From the NCBI RefSeq assembly GCF_003344765.1, contig NZ_QPMH01000006.1:124001-188000 (forward strand): a stretch of 64,000 nucleotides of DNA, in the 5' to 3' direction. Origin of the DNA: Ferruginivarius sediminum (GTDB lineage: Bacteria > Pseudomonadota > Alphaproteobacteria > Kiloniellales > Rhodovibrionaceae). This document shows positions 55,270 through 63,002 of this stretch, piece after piece. The notes beneath the pieces were generated by a model. That model was not told the DNA's origin. It did no database searches and saw only the letters and a list, made by a program, of their open reading frames with translations. Numbering within the stretch: the stretch's first letter is position 1; each line of letters begins with the position of its first letter. The position numbers were made by a program, and so were the translations under genes.

Positions 55270-55345
55270 GCGGGCGTAGCTCAGGGGCTAGAGCGTCTGC
55301 TTGCCATGCAGAAGGTCGTGGGTTCGAATCCCATCGCCCGCTCCA
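55270..55345 (+). tRNA. tRNA-Gly (anticodon GCC)
   Basis: Acceptor GCGGGCG pairs with CGCCCGC; the D-arm is TAGCTCAG...AGAGC; the anticodon stem TCTGC/GCAGA encloses TTGCCAT (anticodon GCC); the T-loop is GGTTCGAATCC; the discriminator is T with encoded CCA at 55343-55345. A short T-run follows. Confidence 0.96.
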
Positions 55346-55454
55346 TTTTTCCAGACATATCGAAGGTTAGCGTACCATCAAGGCTTGGGTGCGAACTGGC
55401 CTTGCACTTGTCAGGGGTACCGTCTTCCGATCGGGCGCCGTTAACGGTTGCGCC

Positions 55455-55766
55455 TCAATCCGCCATGTAGGTCATCAGCGCGAGCGAGCCGTTTCTCACC
55501 GATAGCGACTTGCGCGCGCGACGCGGGATCGGGATCTGCTTTTTCTGCGCGTACATCAGGACCGCCGCGGTCGTTTCCATCGCATCGAAACGCGCCTGCT
55601 GTTCGCCCCATTTCAGGGTTGTGGACACATCCGGGTCGCCGTCCACGGCGACGTCGTTCGGCACGCCGCTTGCCGGCAACTCCCGTTTTGTGCGGCCGGC
55701 ATATTCCTGTAGCGCCTCTTTCAGCTCACGCGGGCTGAAGATGATCGACCGCTGCTCAATCGGCAT
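55455..55766 (-). CDS. Conserved-looking hypothetical protein
   Basis: 103 residues from ATG 55766; not recognised. The N-terminus (EQRSIIFSPRELKEALQEYA) suggests a helix-forming regulatory or toxin-antitoxin-like fold, followed by a helix rich in Ala and Met (ARFDAMETTAAVLMYAQKKQ) and a basic segment PIPRRARKSL. There is no membrane segment or signal. It is monocistronic between tRNA-Gly and a long gap. Confidence 0.6.
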   Translation of the reverse strand: MPIEQRSIIFSPRELKEALQEYAGRTKRELPASGVPNDVAVDGDPDVSTTLKWGEQQARFDAMETTAAVLMYAQKKQIPIPRRARKSLSVRNGSLALMTYMAD

Positions 55767-56016
55767 TTTCTTGCATCCATTGCTTTGACGGGCAGGGGAA
55801 CAAAAACACATGAAAAAACCCTTAAATGTAGAGTCCGTGGGCCGTCAACGTACGCTCAATAAACACGGTTTCCCGCGCTTTCTGAAAGCCCGTAGCCGAT
55901 ACAACGCCGTCCCGGCTCGAAGCTGGCGTATCCATCATCGCCGGTGAGCGGAGCTTGCTTCCTGCAGGCGCGGCGAATCGGATCTGCGACGCTGCGGCGC
56001 AGCAGGATGTTCTGGC
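55767..56016. other. Intergenic region, no gene recognised
   Basis: With the promoter region that follows, this makes a gap of about 380 bases between divergent genes. The part near 55800 is A-rich and probably includes the promoter of the minus-strand 103-residue gene. Nothing else is seen. Confidence 0.4.
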
Positions 56017-56045
56017 TTGTTTGGAATTTTTCTAATATTTATATT
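56017..56045 (+). promoter_or_regulatory. Candidate sigma70 promoter for the 256-residue periplasmic protein
   Basis: TTGTTT at 56017-56022, a 17-base spacer and TATATT at 56040-56045, in a strikingly AT-rich stretch within GC-rich DNA. The gene start at 56150 lies about 100 bases downstream. Confidence 0.4.
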
Positions 56046-56149
56046 TTCTAATACACGGACGCAAGGTGGATGGTTGAGGCCGATCAATGCGAATCCGCGA
56101 AATACTGCGCAGGCTCGCCAGCCCCGAACAATACCCCAGGAGGCAGGAT

Positions 56150-56920
56150 ATGAAACGCGCCATGCTTCTAGCCCCGCTTATGGCGGTGATGATGGCGACG
56201 GGTGCGGCCGCCGAGCCGACGCCCATCACCGTCCACGTCATCAGCAAGGACGCGAAATTTATCGGCTCCAGCATGGGCGGCGTGCGGGTGACGCTGAGCG
56301 ATGCCGATACCGGCGAGCAACTGGCCGAGGGCCGCACCGCCGGTGCGACCGGCGACACCGCGCATATCATGGAAGCGGCGCACAAGCGGGGCGCACCGCT
56401 GTCCGAAGGCGGGGCCGCCAAGTTCGAAGCCAGCATCGACATCGACGAGCCGACGCTTGTCCGGGTCACCGCCTTCGGCCCACTGGGGCAGCGGCAGTCG
56501 GCCAACGAGGTCTCGGCCACGCAGTGGGTGCTGCCCGGCAAGGGCATCACAGGCGGCGACGGCTGGCTTTTGGAGATGCCGGGCTTCAACGTCGACGTCC
56601 TCGCGCCACCGGCGCACGTGAAGCTGAAGGGCCTGCCGCAGACCATCAATCTGCATGCCAACGTCACCATGATGTGCGGCTGCCCGATCGCGCCCGGCGA
56701 CCTCTGGGATGCCGACAGCTACGAGATTGCCGCACTTGTCTACCGCGACGGCGAACTGCTGGGTGAAAAGCCACTCGCGTTTGCCGGCTCGGCCAGTCAG
56801 TTCACGACCGACCTGACCGTGGACGAGCCGGGCGTCTACGAGGTCGCCGTCTACGCCCGCGACAAGGGCAACGGCAACACCGGCCTCGACAAGGTGACCT
56901 TCGTCGTTTCCCCGCAATAG
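56150..56920 (+). CDS. Exported hypothetical protein
   Basis: 256 residues with a clear signal peptide (RAMLLAPLMAVMMATGAAAEP). ATG 56150 follows a consensus AGGAGG at 56138-56143, so the upstream open part is excluded. The body is beta-rich with two domains; a small Cys pair in MMCGCPIAPGDLWDAD and a C-terminal Ig-like strand set (TVDEPGVYEVAVYARDKGNGNTG) are the only notable features. No family is recognised. It stands alone between a candidate promoter and a terminator-like hairpin. Confidence 0.75.
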   Translation: MKRAMLLAPLMAVMMATGAAAEPTPITVHVISKDAKFIGSSMGGVRVTLSDADTGEQLAEGRTAGATGDTAHIMEAAHKRGAPLSEGGAAKFEASIDIDEPTLVRVTAFGPLGQRQSANEVSATQWVLPGKGITGGDGWLLEMPGFNVDVLAPPAHVKLKGLPQTINLHANVTMMCGCPIAPGDLWDADSYEIAALVYRDGELLGEKPLAFAGSASQFTTDLTVDEPGVYEVAVYARDKGNGNTGLDKVTFVVSPQ

Positions 56921-56931
56921 CCAGGGAGGGA

Positions 56932-56954
56932 GGCCGCCCCGTCGCAGGGCGGCC
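56932..56954. terminator. Bidirectional terminator-like hairpin
   Basis: GGCCGCCC, loop CGTCGCA, GGGCGGCC: a perfect eight-base stem between the stops of two convergent genes (56920 and 56980). No T-run follows on either strand, so efficiency is uncertain. Confidence 0.45.
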
Positions 56955-56979
56955 ACTCGATAAGCAAGTCGTCAATGTA

Positions 56980-58248
56980 TCAAGCTGACGACGCCGCCTG
57001 GGCGGGCCGATAGGCGGGATAGCGGCTTGAGTAAACCATCACCGCCGCGATCACGCACAACACGCCCGTCGCAATCCACATCGGATCGTAAGAGCCGAAG
57101 TTCGTCCGGATCAGCCCTCCGGAGAAAGCCATTGCGCCCGCGCCGACCTGGTGGACCGCATTGACCCATCCGAAAACCGCTGGTCCGTTGTCCCCGAAGG
57201 CGCGGTTGCAAAGCGCGATGACAGGCGGAACCGTGGCCACATCCAGGATGCCGAAGAGGATTCCGAAGGTCACGATCTGCGGATCGAAATCGCTGGAGAT
57301 GATTAGCGGCAGCCAGAACAGCGTTCCGGCGCGCGCGAAGAAAACGAAAGCCAGGATCATTCGCGGGCTGATCCGGTCCGTAAGCCAGCCCGAGGCCATC
57401 GTGCCCACGACGTTGAAGACGCCGATAAGGAACAACACGCTCGACGCCGCCGTCGCGCTCATGCCGACACCGCAGACCGCCGGGGTGAAGTGGCTCCACA
57501 TGACGCCATTCGTGGTCGCCCCGCATATCGCGAACAGGAACGCCAATGTCCAGAACGGCCGGCTCCTGACGGCTTCGTAGACCACGTGGAAGACGTCGAC
57601 GAAGCGGCGCTTTTCGACCTCGGCGGCCGGAACGGCGTTCGGCGCATACTTCCGCTCGTCGCCCATCAGCGCGATGTTCGCGACAATCGCCAGGCCCGCC
57701 AGGACCGCCGAGCCGATCAGCGGCGCGCGCCAGCCGAACATGTCGGCGGCTTCCGCCCACAGGGGAAGCAGGGCGAACTGCCCGACCACGGCGGCGGCCG
57801 TGACGATGCCGGTCACCGTTCCCTGCCGTCCGCCGAACCAGGTCCGCGCGACGAGGGCGCCATACGCCATCGTCAGCGTGCCGGTTCCCAGGCCGACGAG
57901 AAGACCCCAGGAAAAATTGAACAAGGCCAGGTTCGGAATGAGGCAGACCGCACTGCCGGCTATCAGAATGCACAGAGCGATGACCGAGACCCGCCGGATC
58001 CCGTACTTCTGCATCGCGAATATGGCGAACGGCGCCGTCAGGCCATAGAGCGCCATATTGACGCCGATGCCGAGACTCATTGCCGACGCCGTCCACCCGA
58101 ACTCGCTTTCGAAATTTGTCGAAAGCAGTCCGGCCAGGGTGGTGAACGAGCCCGCGGCGACGATGGACAGGACTGCGACGAACAGGGCGGCCCATTGTTT
58201 GCGCGGGTGTACGTCCGTGTAGATGCCCTCTTGTGCCATCCTATTCAT
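56980..58248 (-). CDS. MFS transporter of the ectoine-like cluster
   Basis: 422 residues with twelve predicted transmembrane helices. QWAALFVAVLSIVAAGSFTTLAGL opens the first helix; YGLTAPFAIFAMQKYGIRRVSV carries the loop 2-3 signature; ASGWLTDRISPRMIL is its C-domain counterpart. It resembles oxalate/formate-type and monocarboxylate-type MFS carriers. It is the last gene of the cluster, 103 bases after the ectC-like gene, and may export or retrieve the cluster product. ATG 58248 is used; ATG 58239 is possible. Confidence 0.85.
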   Translation of the reverse strand: MNRMAQEGIYTDVHPRKQWAALFVAVLSIVAAGSFTTLAGLLSTNFESEFGWTASAMSLGIGVNMALYGLTAPFAIFAMQKYGIRRVSVIALCILIAGSAVCLIPNLALFNFSWGLLVGLGTGTLTMAYGALVARTWFGGRQGTVTGIVTAAAVVGQFALLPLWAEAADMFGWRAPLIGSAVLAGLAIVANIALMGDERKYAPNAVPAAEVEKRRFVDVFHVVYEAVRSRPFWTLAFLFAICGATTNGVMWSHFTPAVCGVGMSATAASSVLFLIGVFNVVGTMASGWLTDRISPRMILAFVFFARAGTLFWLPLIISSDFDPQIVTFGILFGILDVATVPPVIALCNRAFGDNGPAVFGWVNAVHQVGAGAMAFSGGLIRTNFGSYDPMWIATGVLCVIAAVMVYSSRYPAYRPAQAASSA

Positions 58249-58289
58249 TCCTTACAAGCTTCATACAAAGGCTGGCCGTTCGACAGGCA

Positions 58290-58334
58290 AAGCCGGCCGC
58301 CCGTCGCGCGGCATGCGCAACGGTCGGCCGGCTT
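58290..58334 (-). repeat. Intercistronic inverted repeat between the ectC-like and MFS genes
   Basis: Arms AAGCCGGCCG (58290-58299) and CGGCCGGCTT (58325-58334), a perfect ten-base repeat with a 25-base loop. On the transcribed strand it is followed by TTTGCCT, too weak a T-run for a strong terminator. It may attenuate transcription into the transporter gene or protect upstream mRNA. Confidence 0.45.
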
Positions 58335-58351
58335 CAATTCCGGCAGTCCGA

Positions 58352-58750
58352 TCAGGCATCGGCCGACGGCGGGGGATAGGCGCCGTCCGCGTCATGGTCC
58401 TCCCGGCCGGTCACCGGCGGATTGAACACGCAGATCGCACGGAACAGCGTCTTCGGGCGCAGCGTGTGGCGATCGTGATTGTCCAGCAGGTACATGTCGC
58501 CCGGCGTGATGTTGAAAACCTCGCCGGTGTCCTCGTTGGTGAGCTCGCACTCCCCCTCGACGCAGAGGACGGCCTCGTAGTGGTGCTTGTACCAAAGCGT
58601 CGTTTCGGTGCCCGGATAGACCGTCGTCTCGTGCAGCGAGAATCCAACGCCGTCGTCGGCGAGGATGATCCGCTTGCTGCGCCACGTCCCCAGGGCGCCC
58701 TTGACGTCCCTCTCCGAGCCCTCGATGTCCTTGAACGAACGAATAAGCAT
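58352..58750 (-). CDS. ectC: Ectoine synthase-family cyclase
   Basis: 132 residues, the normal EctC length. In ectoine synthesis EctC closes N-gamma-acetyl-2,4-diaminobutyrate to ectoine with loss of water. The cupin core is complete: [36 protein letters not shown] and [20 protein letters not shown]. The residues matching the known iron ligands (Glu57, Tyr85, His93 in Paenibacillus EctC) are E59, Y87 and H95. ATG 58750 follows AAGGAGG; a GTG at 58771 lies upstream of that site and is rejected. It sits beside ACP and ligase genes rather than in an ectABC operon. Confidence 0.9.
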   Translation of the reverse strand: MLIRSFKDIEGSERDVKGALGTWRSKRIILADDGVGFSLHETTVYPGTETTLWYKHHYEAVLCVEGECELTNEDTGEVFNITPGDMYLLDNHDRHTLRPKTLFRAICVFNPPVTGREDHDADGAYPPPSADA

Positions 58751-58924
58751 GTGGTCCTCCTTTTTTACCACTCACGCGACATCTTGCGTGTCTCGATTGC
58801 CTTCACTCAGGCGGAAGGTGCGAACTTTCGATTTGCCGAGGACCAATGCGGTTCGATCTTTTATTCACCCCTGCCCTCACACAAATACTTGGCGCATATA
58901 TTCGGAAGCGCCGTCGTGTCGCCC

Positions 58925-59188
58925 TTATGCTTGCTGCTGCTTCACCTCGACGAGGAACTTGACGTAGGCGCCGACCGTCAGGAAATCCTCGATGTCGAGT
59001 TCTTCCGGATCGACGTCGAACTGCAGCGTTTCCTCAAGCTCCATCAGGGTTTCCAGCATCGTCGTGGAATCCATGCGCAGGTCCTCGAACATGTTCATGC
59101 CGTCCTCCAGGGGCGGCGTGTCCTCCTCAAGGACCTTGCTCACGGCCTGACGCAACGCTTCTCTGGCTGTTTCGTGGTCGATTGCCAC
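58925..59188 (-). CDS. Acyl/aminoacyl carrier protein
   Basis: 87 residues. The phosphopantetheine attachment site is S41 in LRMDSTTMLETLMELEE. The protein is acidic with the expected four-helix pattern (LVEDTPP-like loop 1, then helix II after the serine). It is divergent from fatty-acid AcpP and lies 26 bases after the ligase stop on the same strand, so it is probably a dedicated carrier loaded by that ligase. The following gene is the ectC-like gene, 174 bases away. Confidence 0.9.
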   Translation of the reverse strand: MAIDHETAREALRQAVSKVLEEDTPPLEDGMNMFEDLRMDSTTMLETLMELEETLQFDVDPEELDIEDFLTVGAYVKFLVEVKQQQA

Positions 59189-59214
59189 AGGTCATCTCCC
59201 CAATCTTGATGTTC

Positions 59215-60708
59215 TTACTGGTGGGCGAGCGCTTTCAGCGCCTTGCGGTCGAACTTGCCGTTCGGCGTGGTTGGAAATTCCGGCAAGGAAATGCATTTCC
59301 CCGGCAGCTTGTATTCCTCAAGCTCGTCCCGAAGCCGGGAGATCACGTCGAACTCGTCGCCGTCGAAGCCCACGAACAGGACACTCGGCTTTTTCTCGGC
59401 CGGCGGAACGAGGACGGCATGGTTGACACCCTTCAGGCCGCAGGCGGCCGCCTCTATTTCAGAGCAGCTCACCCTGAAGCCGCGCTGCTTGAAAATGTCG
59501 TCCCTGCGCCCCTGGCAATAGAGGAAGCCGTCCGCGTCCACCCAGCCGTAGTCGCCGCTCCGCAGCTCCCGCATGGTCGAGTGCCGAAGGACGTAGCGGT
59601 TGGCCGTTTCCTCGTCGTCCTTCCAATAGCCCGCCATCACGTGCGGACCCCGGATGACGATCTCGCCGACCTCGCCGGCCGGCAGCGGCCGACCTTCGTC
59701 GTCGACGATCGCGATCTTGGTGCCGCGAAGCGGAAGCCCGCAGGTGCCCGGACGTTCGAGATCGGCGTCCGGCGGGCATATCGTCGCGCGCTTGCATTCC
59801 GTAAGGCCGTACATGAGCTGGAAACGCAGGTTGGGGAAACTGCTGCGGAGATCCTGCACCGTGGCACGGGCCGCTGCCGCACCGGTGTTCGTGATCAGCC
59901 GCAGGGACTGTAAACTTCCCGCCTGCTTGCGCGCAAGTACCGCGAGTGTTTCTAGCATTGGTGGAACCGCGGGAAGTATCGTGGCCTGGGTCGTCGCCAA
60001 TTCCTTCAACAAGCTGAGGCCCGCCGAGCGCGGATCGGCCAGATGCAGCGTCGCGCCGGTTTGGATTCCCAGGAATATTTGATAAAGCCCGTAGTCGAAC
60101 GACAGCGGCAGCCCGAGGAATATCTTGTCGTCCTCGCGATAATCGAGGCTGTTCGCGATTGCCTTGACCGCGAAGACGACTTGCCGGTGAAGGCACGTCA
60201 CGCCCTTCGGAAGGCCCGTCGATCCCGACGTGTAGATCAGGCAGGCGATATCCTCCGGAATCACGTCCGGGCAGAGCTCGGCCAGCCGCGTTTCATTCGC
60301 GGCACCGGCCAGGCTCTCGTCCACGCCCGGCACACGCACGGTGCCGGAGGCGTTTTGCGCGACAAGCTCGCCATCCTCGCGATGGATACTCAGGGCAGCC
60401 TCGGAATGCTCCGAGATGAAGCGGCGCTGCTTTGCGGGCGTCGTGGGGTGAATGGGGCAGAACGCCGCACCAAACGCGAGGGACCCGAAGATGATCCCGA
60501 CCGTTTCGACGGTGCTTGCCGCCTCCACCACGACGCGGTCGCCCGGGCGCACGCCTTGCTCGCCCAGCCAGCGCGCATAGAAGTTCGCAATGCCGCGCAG
60601 CTCCGGATATGTGACGGAAGCGTTCCGGTTTTCGATGGCAACGCCGTCCGGCCAGGTTGCCGCGGCGTGGTCGAGCAGCTCGTGTACGAACTCGCAATTA
60701 CTTGGCAT
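59215..60708 (-). CDS. AMP-forming acyl/amino acid ligase (ANL superfamily)
   Basis: 497 residues. The P-loop YTSGSTGLPKG is at about 159-169; A5 is LMYGLTECKRAT; A7/A8 is SGDYGWVDADGFLYCQGRRDD then IFKQRGFRVSCSEIE; the A10 lysine is in PNGKFDRKAL near the C-terminus. It would activate a carboxylate as the adenylate and load it on the neighbouring carrier. It also resembles, from memory, the ligase that accompanies decarboxylases in exosortase A-associated loci (TIGR03098). The substrate cannot be read from sequence. Its start overlaps the preceding gene by 11 bases. Confidence 0.88.
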   Translation of the reverse strand: MPSNCEFVHELLDHAAATWPDGVAIENRNASVTYPELRGIANFYARWLGEQGVRPGDRVVVEAASTVETVGIIFGSLAFGAAFCPIHPTTPAKQRRFISEHSEAALSIHREDGELVAQNASGTVRVPGVDESLAGAANETRLAELCPDVIPEDIACLIYTSGSTGLPKGVTCLHRQVVFAVKAIANSLDYREDDKIFLGLPLSFDYGLYQIFLGIQTGATLHLADPRSAGLSLLKELATTQATILPAVPPMLETLAVLARKQAGSLQSLRLITNTGAAAARATVQDLRSSFPNLRFQLMYGLTECKRATICPPDADLERPGTCGLPLRGTKIAIVDDEGRPLPAGEVGEIVIRGPHVMAGYWKDDEETANRYVLRHSTMRELRSGDYGWVDADGFLYCQGRRDDIFKQRGFRVSCSEIEAAACGLKGVNHAVLVPPAEKKPSVLFVGFDGDEFDVISRLRDELEEYKLPGKCISLPEFPTTPNGKFDRKALKALAHQ

Positions 60709-61117
60709 TCCCGGCCCCTCCCCGCGCCTGGGCGTACGGGATCACGATCACACCGTTCGCATCGGCAACGCTTTCCGGAGGGTCGACCTTCTCGACCGTG
60801 GAATCCCTGCTGCTCAAGCCCCGGACGATCCGGCTCGCCGTGACCTTGATGAAGCTGCGCAGCTTCGTCCTCTTCTCGACACGCGCATCCACCTGGATGA
60901 AGTCGCCCGGATAGACCGGCTTGCGGAACTTGACCTCCTCCCAGGAAGCCAACAGCCCCTCGTCACCCCGGTCCATCGCCGACAGCCCGGTCACGGCATC
61001 GCCGAACAGTTCCAGGATGCGCGCGCCGGCGACGACGTTTCCGCCGTAGTGCGCGTCCGACGCACCCATGCGGACGACAAGCGTGAACTTGTCGCTTTCC
61101 TGTCTTTCACTACTCAT
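60698..61117 (-). CDS. Hot-dog protein resembling 3-aminobutyryl-CoA / beta-alanyl-CoA ammonia lyase
   Basis: 139 residues. The motif DAHYGGNVVAGARILELFGD (residues 21-40), then DEGLLASWEEVKFRKPVYPGDF, closely follows what I recall of the small ammonia lyases Kal (lysine fermentation) and Acl (Clostridium propionicum), which add or remove ammonia at the beta carbon of an acyl thioester. A plain MaoC/thioesterase label is the conservative alternative. Between a decarboxylase and a ligase, with an ACP nearby, the thioester here is probably carrier-bound. No member of this family belongs to the known ectoine pathway. Confidence 0.75.
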   Translation of the reverse strand: MSSERQESDKFTLVVRMGASDAHYGGNVVAGARILELFGDAVTGLSAMDRGDEGLLASWEEVKFRKPVYPGDFIQVDARVEKRTKLRSFIKVTASRIVRGLSSRDSTVEKVDPPESVADANGVIVIPYAQARGGAGNAK

Positions 61118-61132
61118 AATCGCGGCCTTGGC

Positions 61133-62458
61133 TCAGAACTGGCTACGCACCAGGATTTGATTGTTCAGCATGTCCTCCACCGTCTCGCGCCGGCGGACGA
61201 GGTGCGCATCCTCCCCGATGACGAGGACCTCGGCGGGATAGCCGTGGCTCAGGAAATGCGTCGGCGAAGCCGTCGGGCCGTACGCCCCGGAAAGAAGCAC
61301 ACCCAGGATGTCGTCCTCGCCCACCCGCTTGAGCTGGACGCGCTTGGCAAGCGTGTCGTTCGGCGTGCACAGCGGACCCGTGACGGTGTAGGTCGCGTTG
61401 TCGTTCGACACCGAGGAAAAGTTGATGACCGGAAAATTCCGCTTCACGAAGCTACCGATACCGACGGCCGCCATGTGAAGGTTCGTGCCCCCATCGGCAA
61501 TCGCGAAGGTCTCGCCCATCGATTCCTTCACGTAGCGGACCTTGGTGAGCATCACCCCGCACCCGGCGACCAGGAAGCGTCCCAGCTCCATGATGACGCG
61601 CGTGTCCCGATGCTTGGCGCGAAACTCACGGACGATCTCGTTGATGCCTTCGCTCAACCCGGCGACGTCGAGCGGCTCCTCGTTGTCGAAGTAGGGAACG
61701 CCAAGCCCGCCGCCGATATCGACCGCCTTCAGCGAGATACCCAGCTCGTCCGCCAACGAGTCGGTCAGCGAGAGAATGTTCGCGGTATTCTTCAGGATGG
61801 GGGATTGCTCAAGATACCGGGTTCCCATGTAGATATGGAATCCCAGCACCTCGATCGACTGGAGCTGCCGGATGGTCGAGGCCTCGGCGCGGATCCTGCG
61901 CTCATCGATGCCGAACTGCCGGGGCTTGCCGCTCATCGCGAGGCCCGAGCCGGCGCCGGAGAACTCCGGGTTCACCCGGATCATGACCGGCATCCTGAAT
62001 CCCTGGCCCACCATATCGCGCGCCATCGCATCGATTTTCGCCATCTCGTCGATCGACTCGCAGACGATCGCAAAGATGCGGTGCTCTATGCAGGCGTCGA
62101 TCTCCTCTTCGCTCTTTGCCGGACCGACGAAGATGATGTTCCTGGGGTCTACACCGGCGCGGACGGCGGTGCAGAGTTCCGCCAGCGACGACACCTCCGC
62201 CCCGGCGCCAAGCCTGCATATCTCGTTCGTCACCGAGATATTCGGGTTCGCTTTCAGCGAATAAAAAATATCGACGTCCTTCGAGATCCCATGCCGCAGA
62301 CGGTTGAAATTCCTCTCGGCGAACTGTCCGTCATAGACGAAGGTCGGGGTGCCGTACTTCTCCACGATGGAGCCGACCAGGTCGGGAGAAGGGATCCACA
62401 TGTCTTTCGTGTTTTCAGCGACGTGTTGCGCAATGGAAGGACTCATGCCGGGCTCCAT
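61133..62458 (-). CDS. BtrK-like PLP-dependent (carrier-tethered) amino acid decarboxylase
   Basis: 441 residues, fold III PLP decarboxylase. The PLP lysine is K69 (FYSLKANPN); H208 stacks the cofactor (GFHIYMGT); the glycine loop is IGGGLGVPYF; the active-site cysteine from the other subunit is C364 (GPLCTPNDTL). SGKPRQFGID, GGGLGVPYF, GPLCTPxD and SGAYGP...PTHFLSH follow butirosin BtrK, which decarboxylates glutamyl-ACP, more than they follow LysA. An exosortase-associated decarboxylase (TIGR03099) is a related possibility. ATG 62446 with GGAG upstream is an alternative start. It lies 43 bases after the EctA-like gene. Confidence 0.85.
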   Translation of the reverse strand: MEPGMSPSIAQHVAENTKDMWIPSPDLVGSIVEKYGTPTFVYDGQFAERNFNRLRHGISKDVDIFYSLKANPNISVTNEICRLGAGAEVSSLAELCTAVRAGVDPRNIIFVGPAKSEEEIDACIEHRIFAIVCESIDEMAKIDAMARDMVGQGFRMPVMIRVNPEFSGAGSGLAMSGKPRQFGIDERRIRAEASTIRQLQSIEVLGFHIYMGTRYLEQSPILKNTANILSLTDSLADELGISLKAVDIGGGLGVPYFDNEEPLDVAGLSEGINEIVREFRAKHRDTRVIMELGRFLVAGCGVMLTKVRYVKESMGETFAIADGGTNLHMAAVGIGSFVKRNFPVINFSSVSNDNATYTVTGPLCTPNDTLAKRVQLKRVGEDDILGVLLSGAYGPTASPTHFLSHGYPAEVLVIGEDAHLVRRRETVEDMLNNQILVRSQF

Positions 62459-62501
62459 TTTCTTGTAACTCGCAAGCGTGCCGGTCCCTGCCGGCGTCGG
62501 T

Positions 62502-63002
62502 TCATCCGCGATCCCGCAATCGGATCCGATACAGCGTTTCTTCGTGGTGCTGGGTGCCGTTGGCCGAGAGCGTTTCGGAATCGAACAGGACCTCGGTTTC
62601 GAGGTCTCCCCCTAGCCTTTTGCATAGGGTCTTCATCAGGATGGTCATCGGCTTGTTCTTGGCGTCGACCGAGGCTTCGACGATGCGCGCGCCGGACGCG
62701 ATCTCGCGTTCGGCGGCGTACTGAATGAGATCGACGCCGAGATTCGGAATCCCGTGCCTGGATTTGGCGGCTGTCTGCCACAGGAAGTACACTTCCGGGG
62801 ACGCCGGGCTGCGAAAGCCCGTCACGAACGCGAGAACCTCATCCCCATTGACGGCAACCGCCGAGTTCCGGGCGAAGTACGCGCACCACAGCGCGTATAT
62901 GTACTCGCTGTTGTGGTCGAGCTTCGGGGTCTCCCTCACCAGCCTGGAAATCTGGGGTGCGTGCGACACCTCGGGAGGTTTAAATTCGACGCTACTCATC
63001 AT
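62502..63002 (-). CDS. EctA-like (diaminobutyrate acetyltransferase-related) GNAT protein
   Basis: 166 residues. KLDHNSEYIYALWCAYFARNSAVAV and FVTGFRSPASPEVYFLWQTA match EctA sequences (LDxNSxYxxLxxxxHF and PxxLFVWQVAV), as does the end HHEETLYRIRL. The acetyl-CoA pyrophosphate loop, normally RGxGLGxxL, is changed here to SRHGIPNLGVDLI, so donor use may differ. In ectoine synthesis EctA acetylates the gamma amino group of 2,4-diaminobutyrate. ATG 63002 follows TGGAG. It is the first gene of the cluster, behind a strong promoter. Confidence 0.8.
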   Translation of the reverse strand: MMSSVEFKPPEVSHAPQISRLVRETPKLDHNSEYIYALWCAYFARNSAVAVNGDEVLAFVTGFRSPASPEVYFLWQTAAKSRHGIPNLGVDLIQYAAEREIASGARIVEASVDAKNKPMTILMKTLCKRLGGDLETEVLFDSETLSANGTQHHEETLYRIRLRDRG

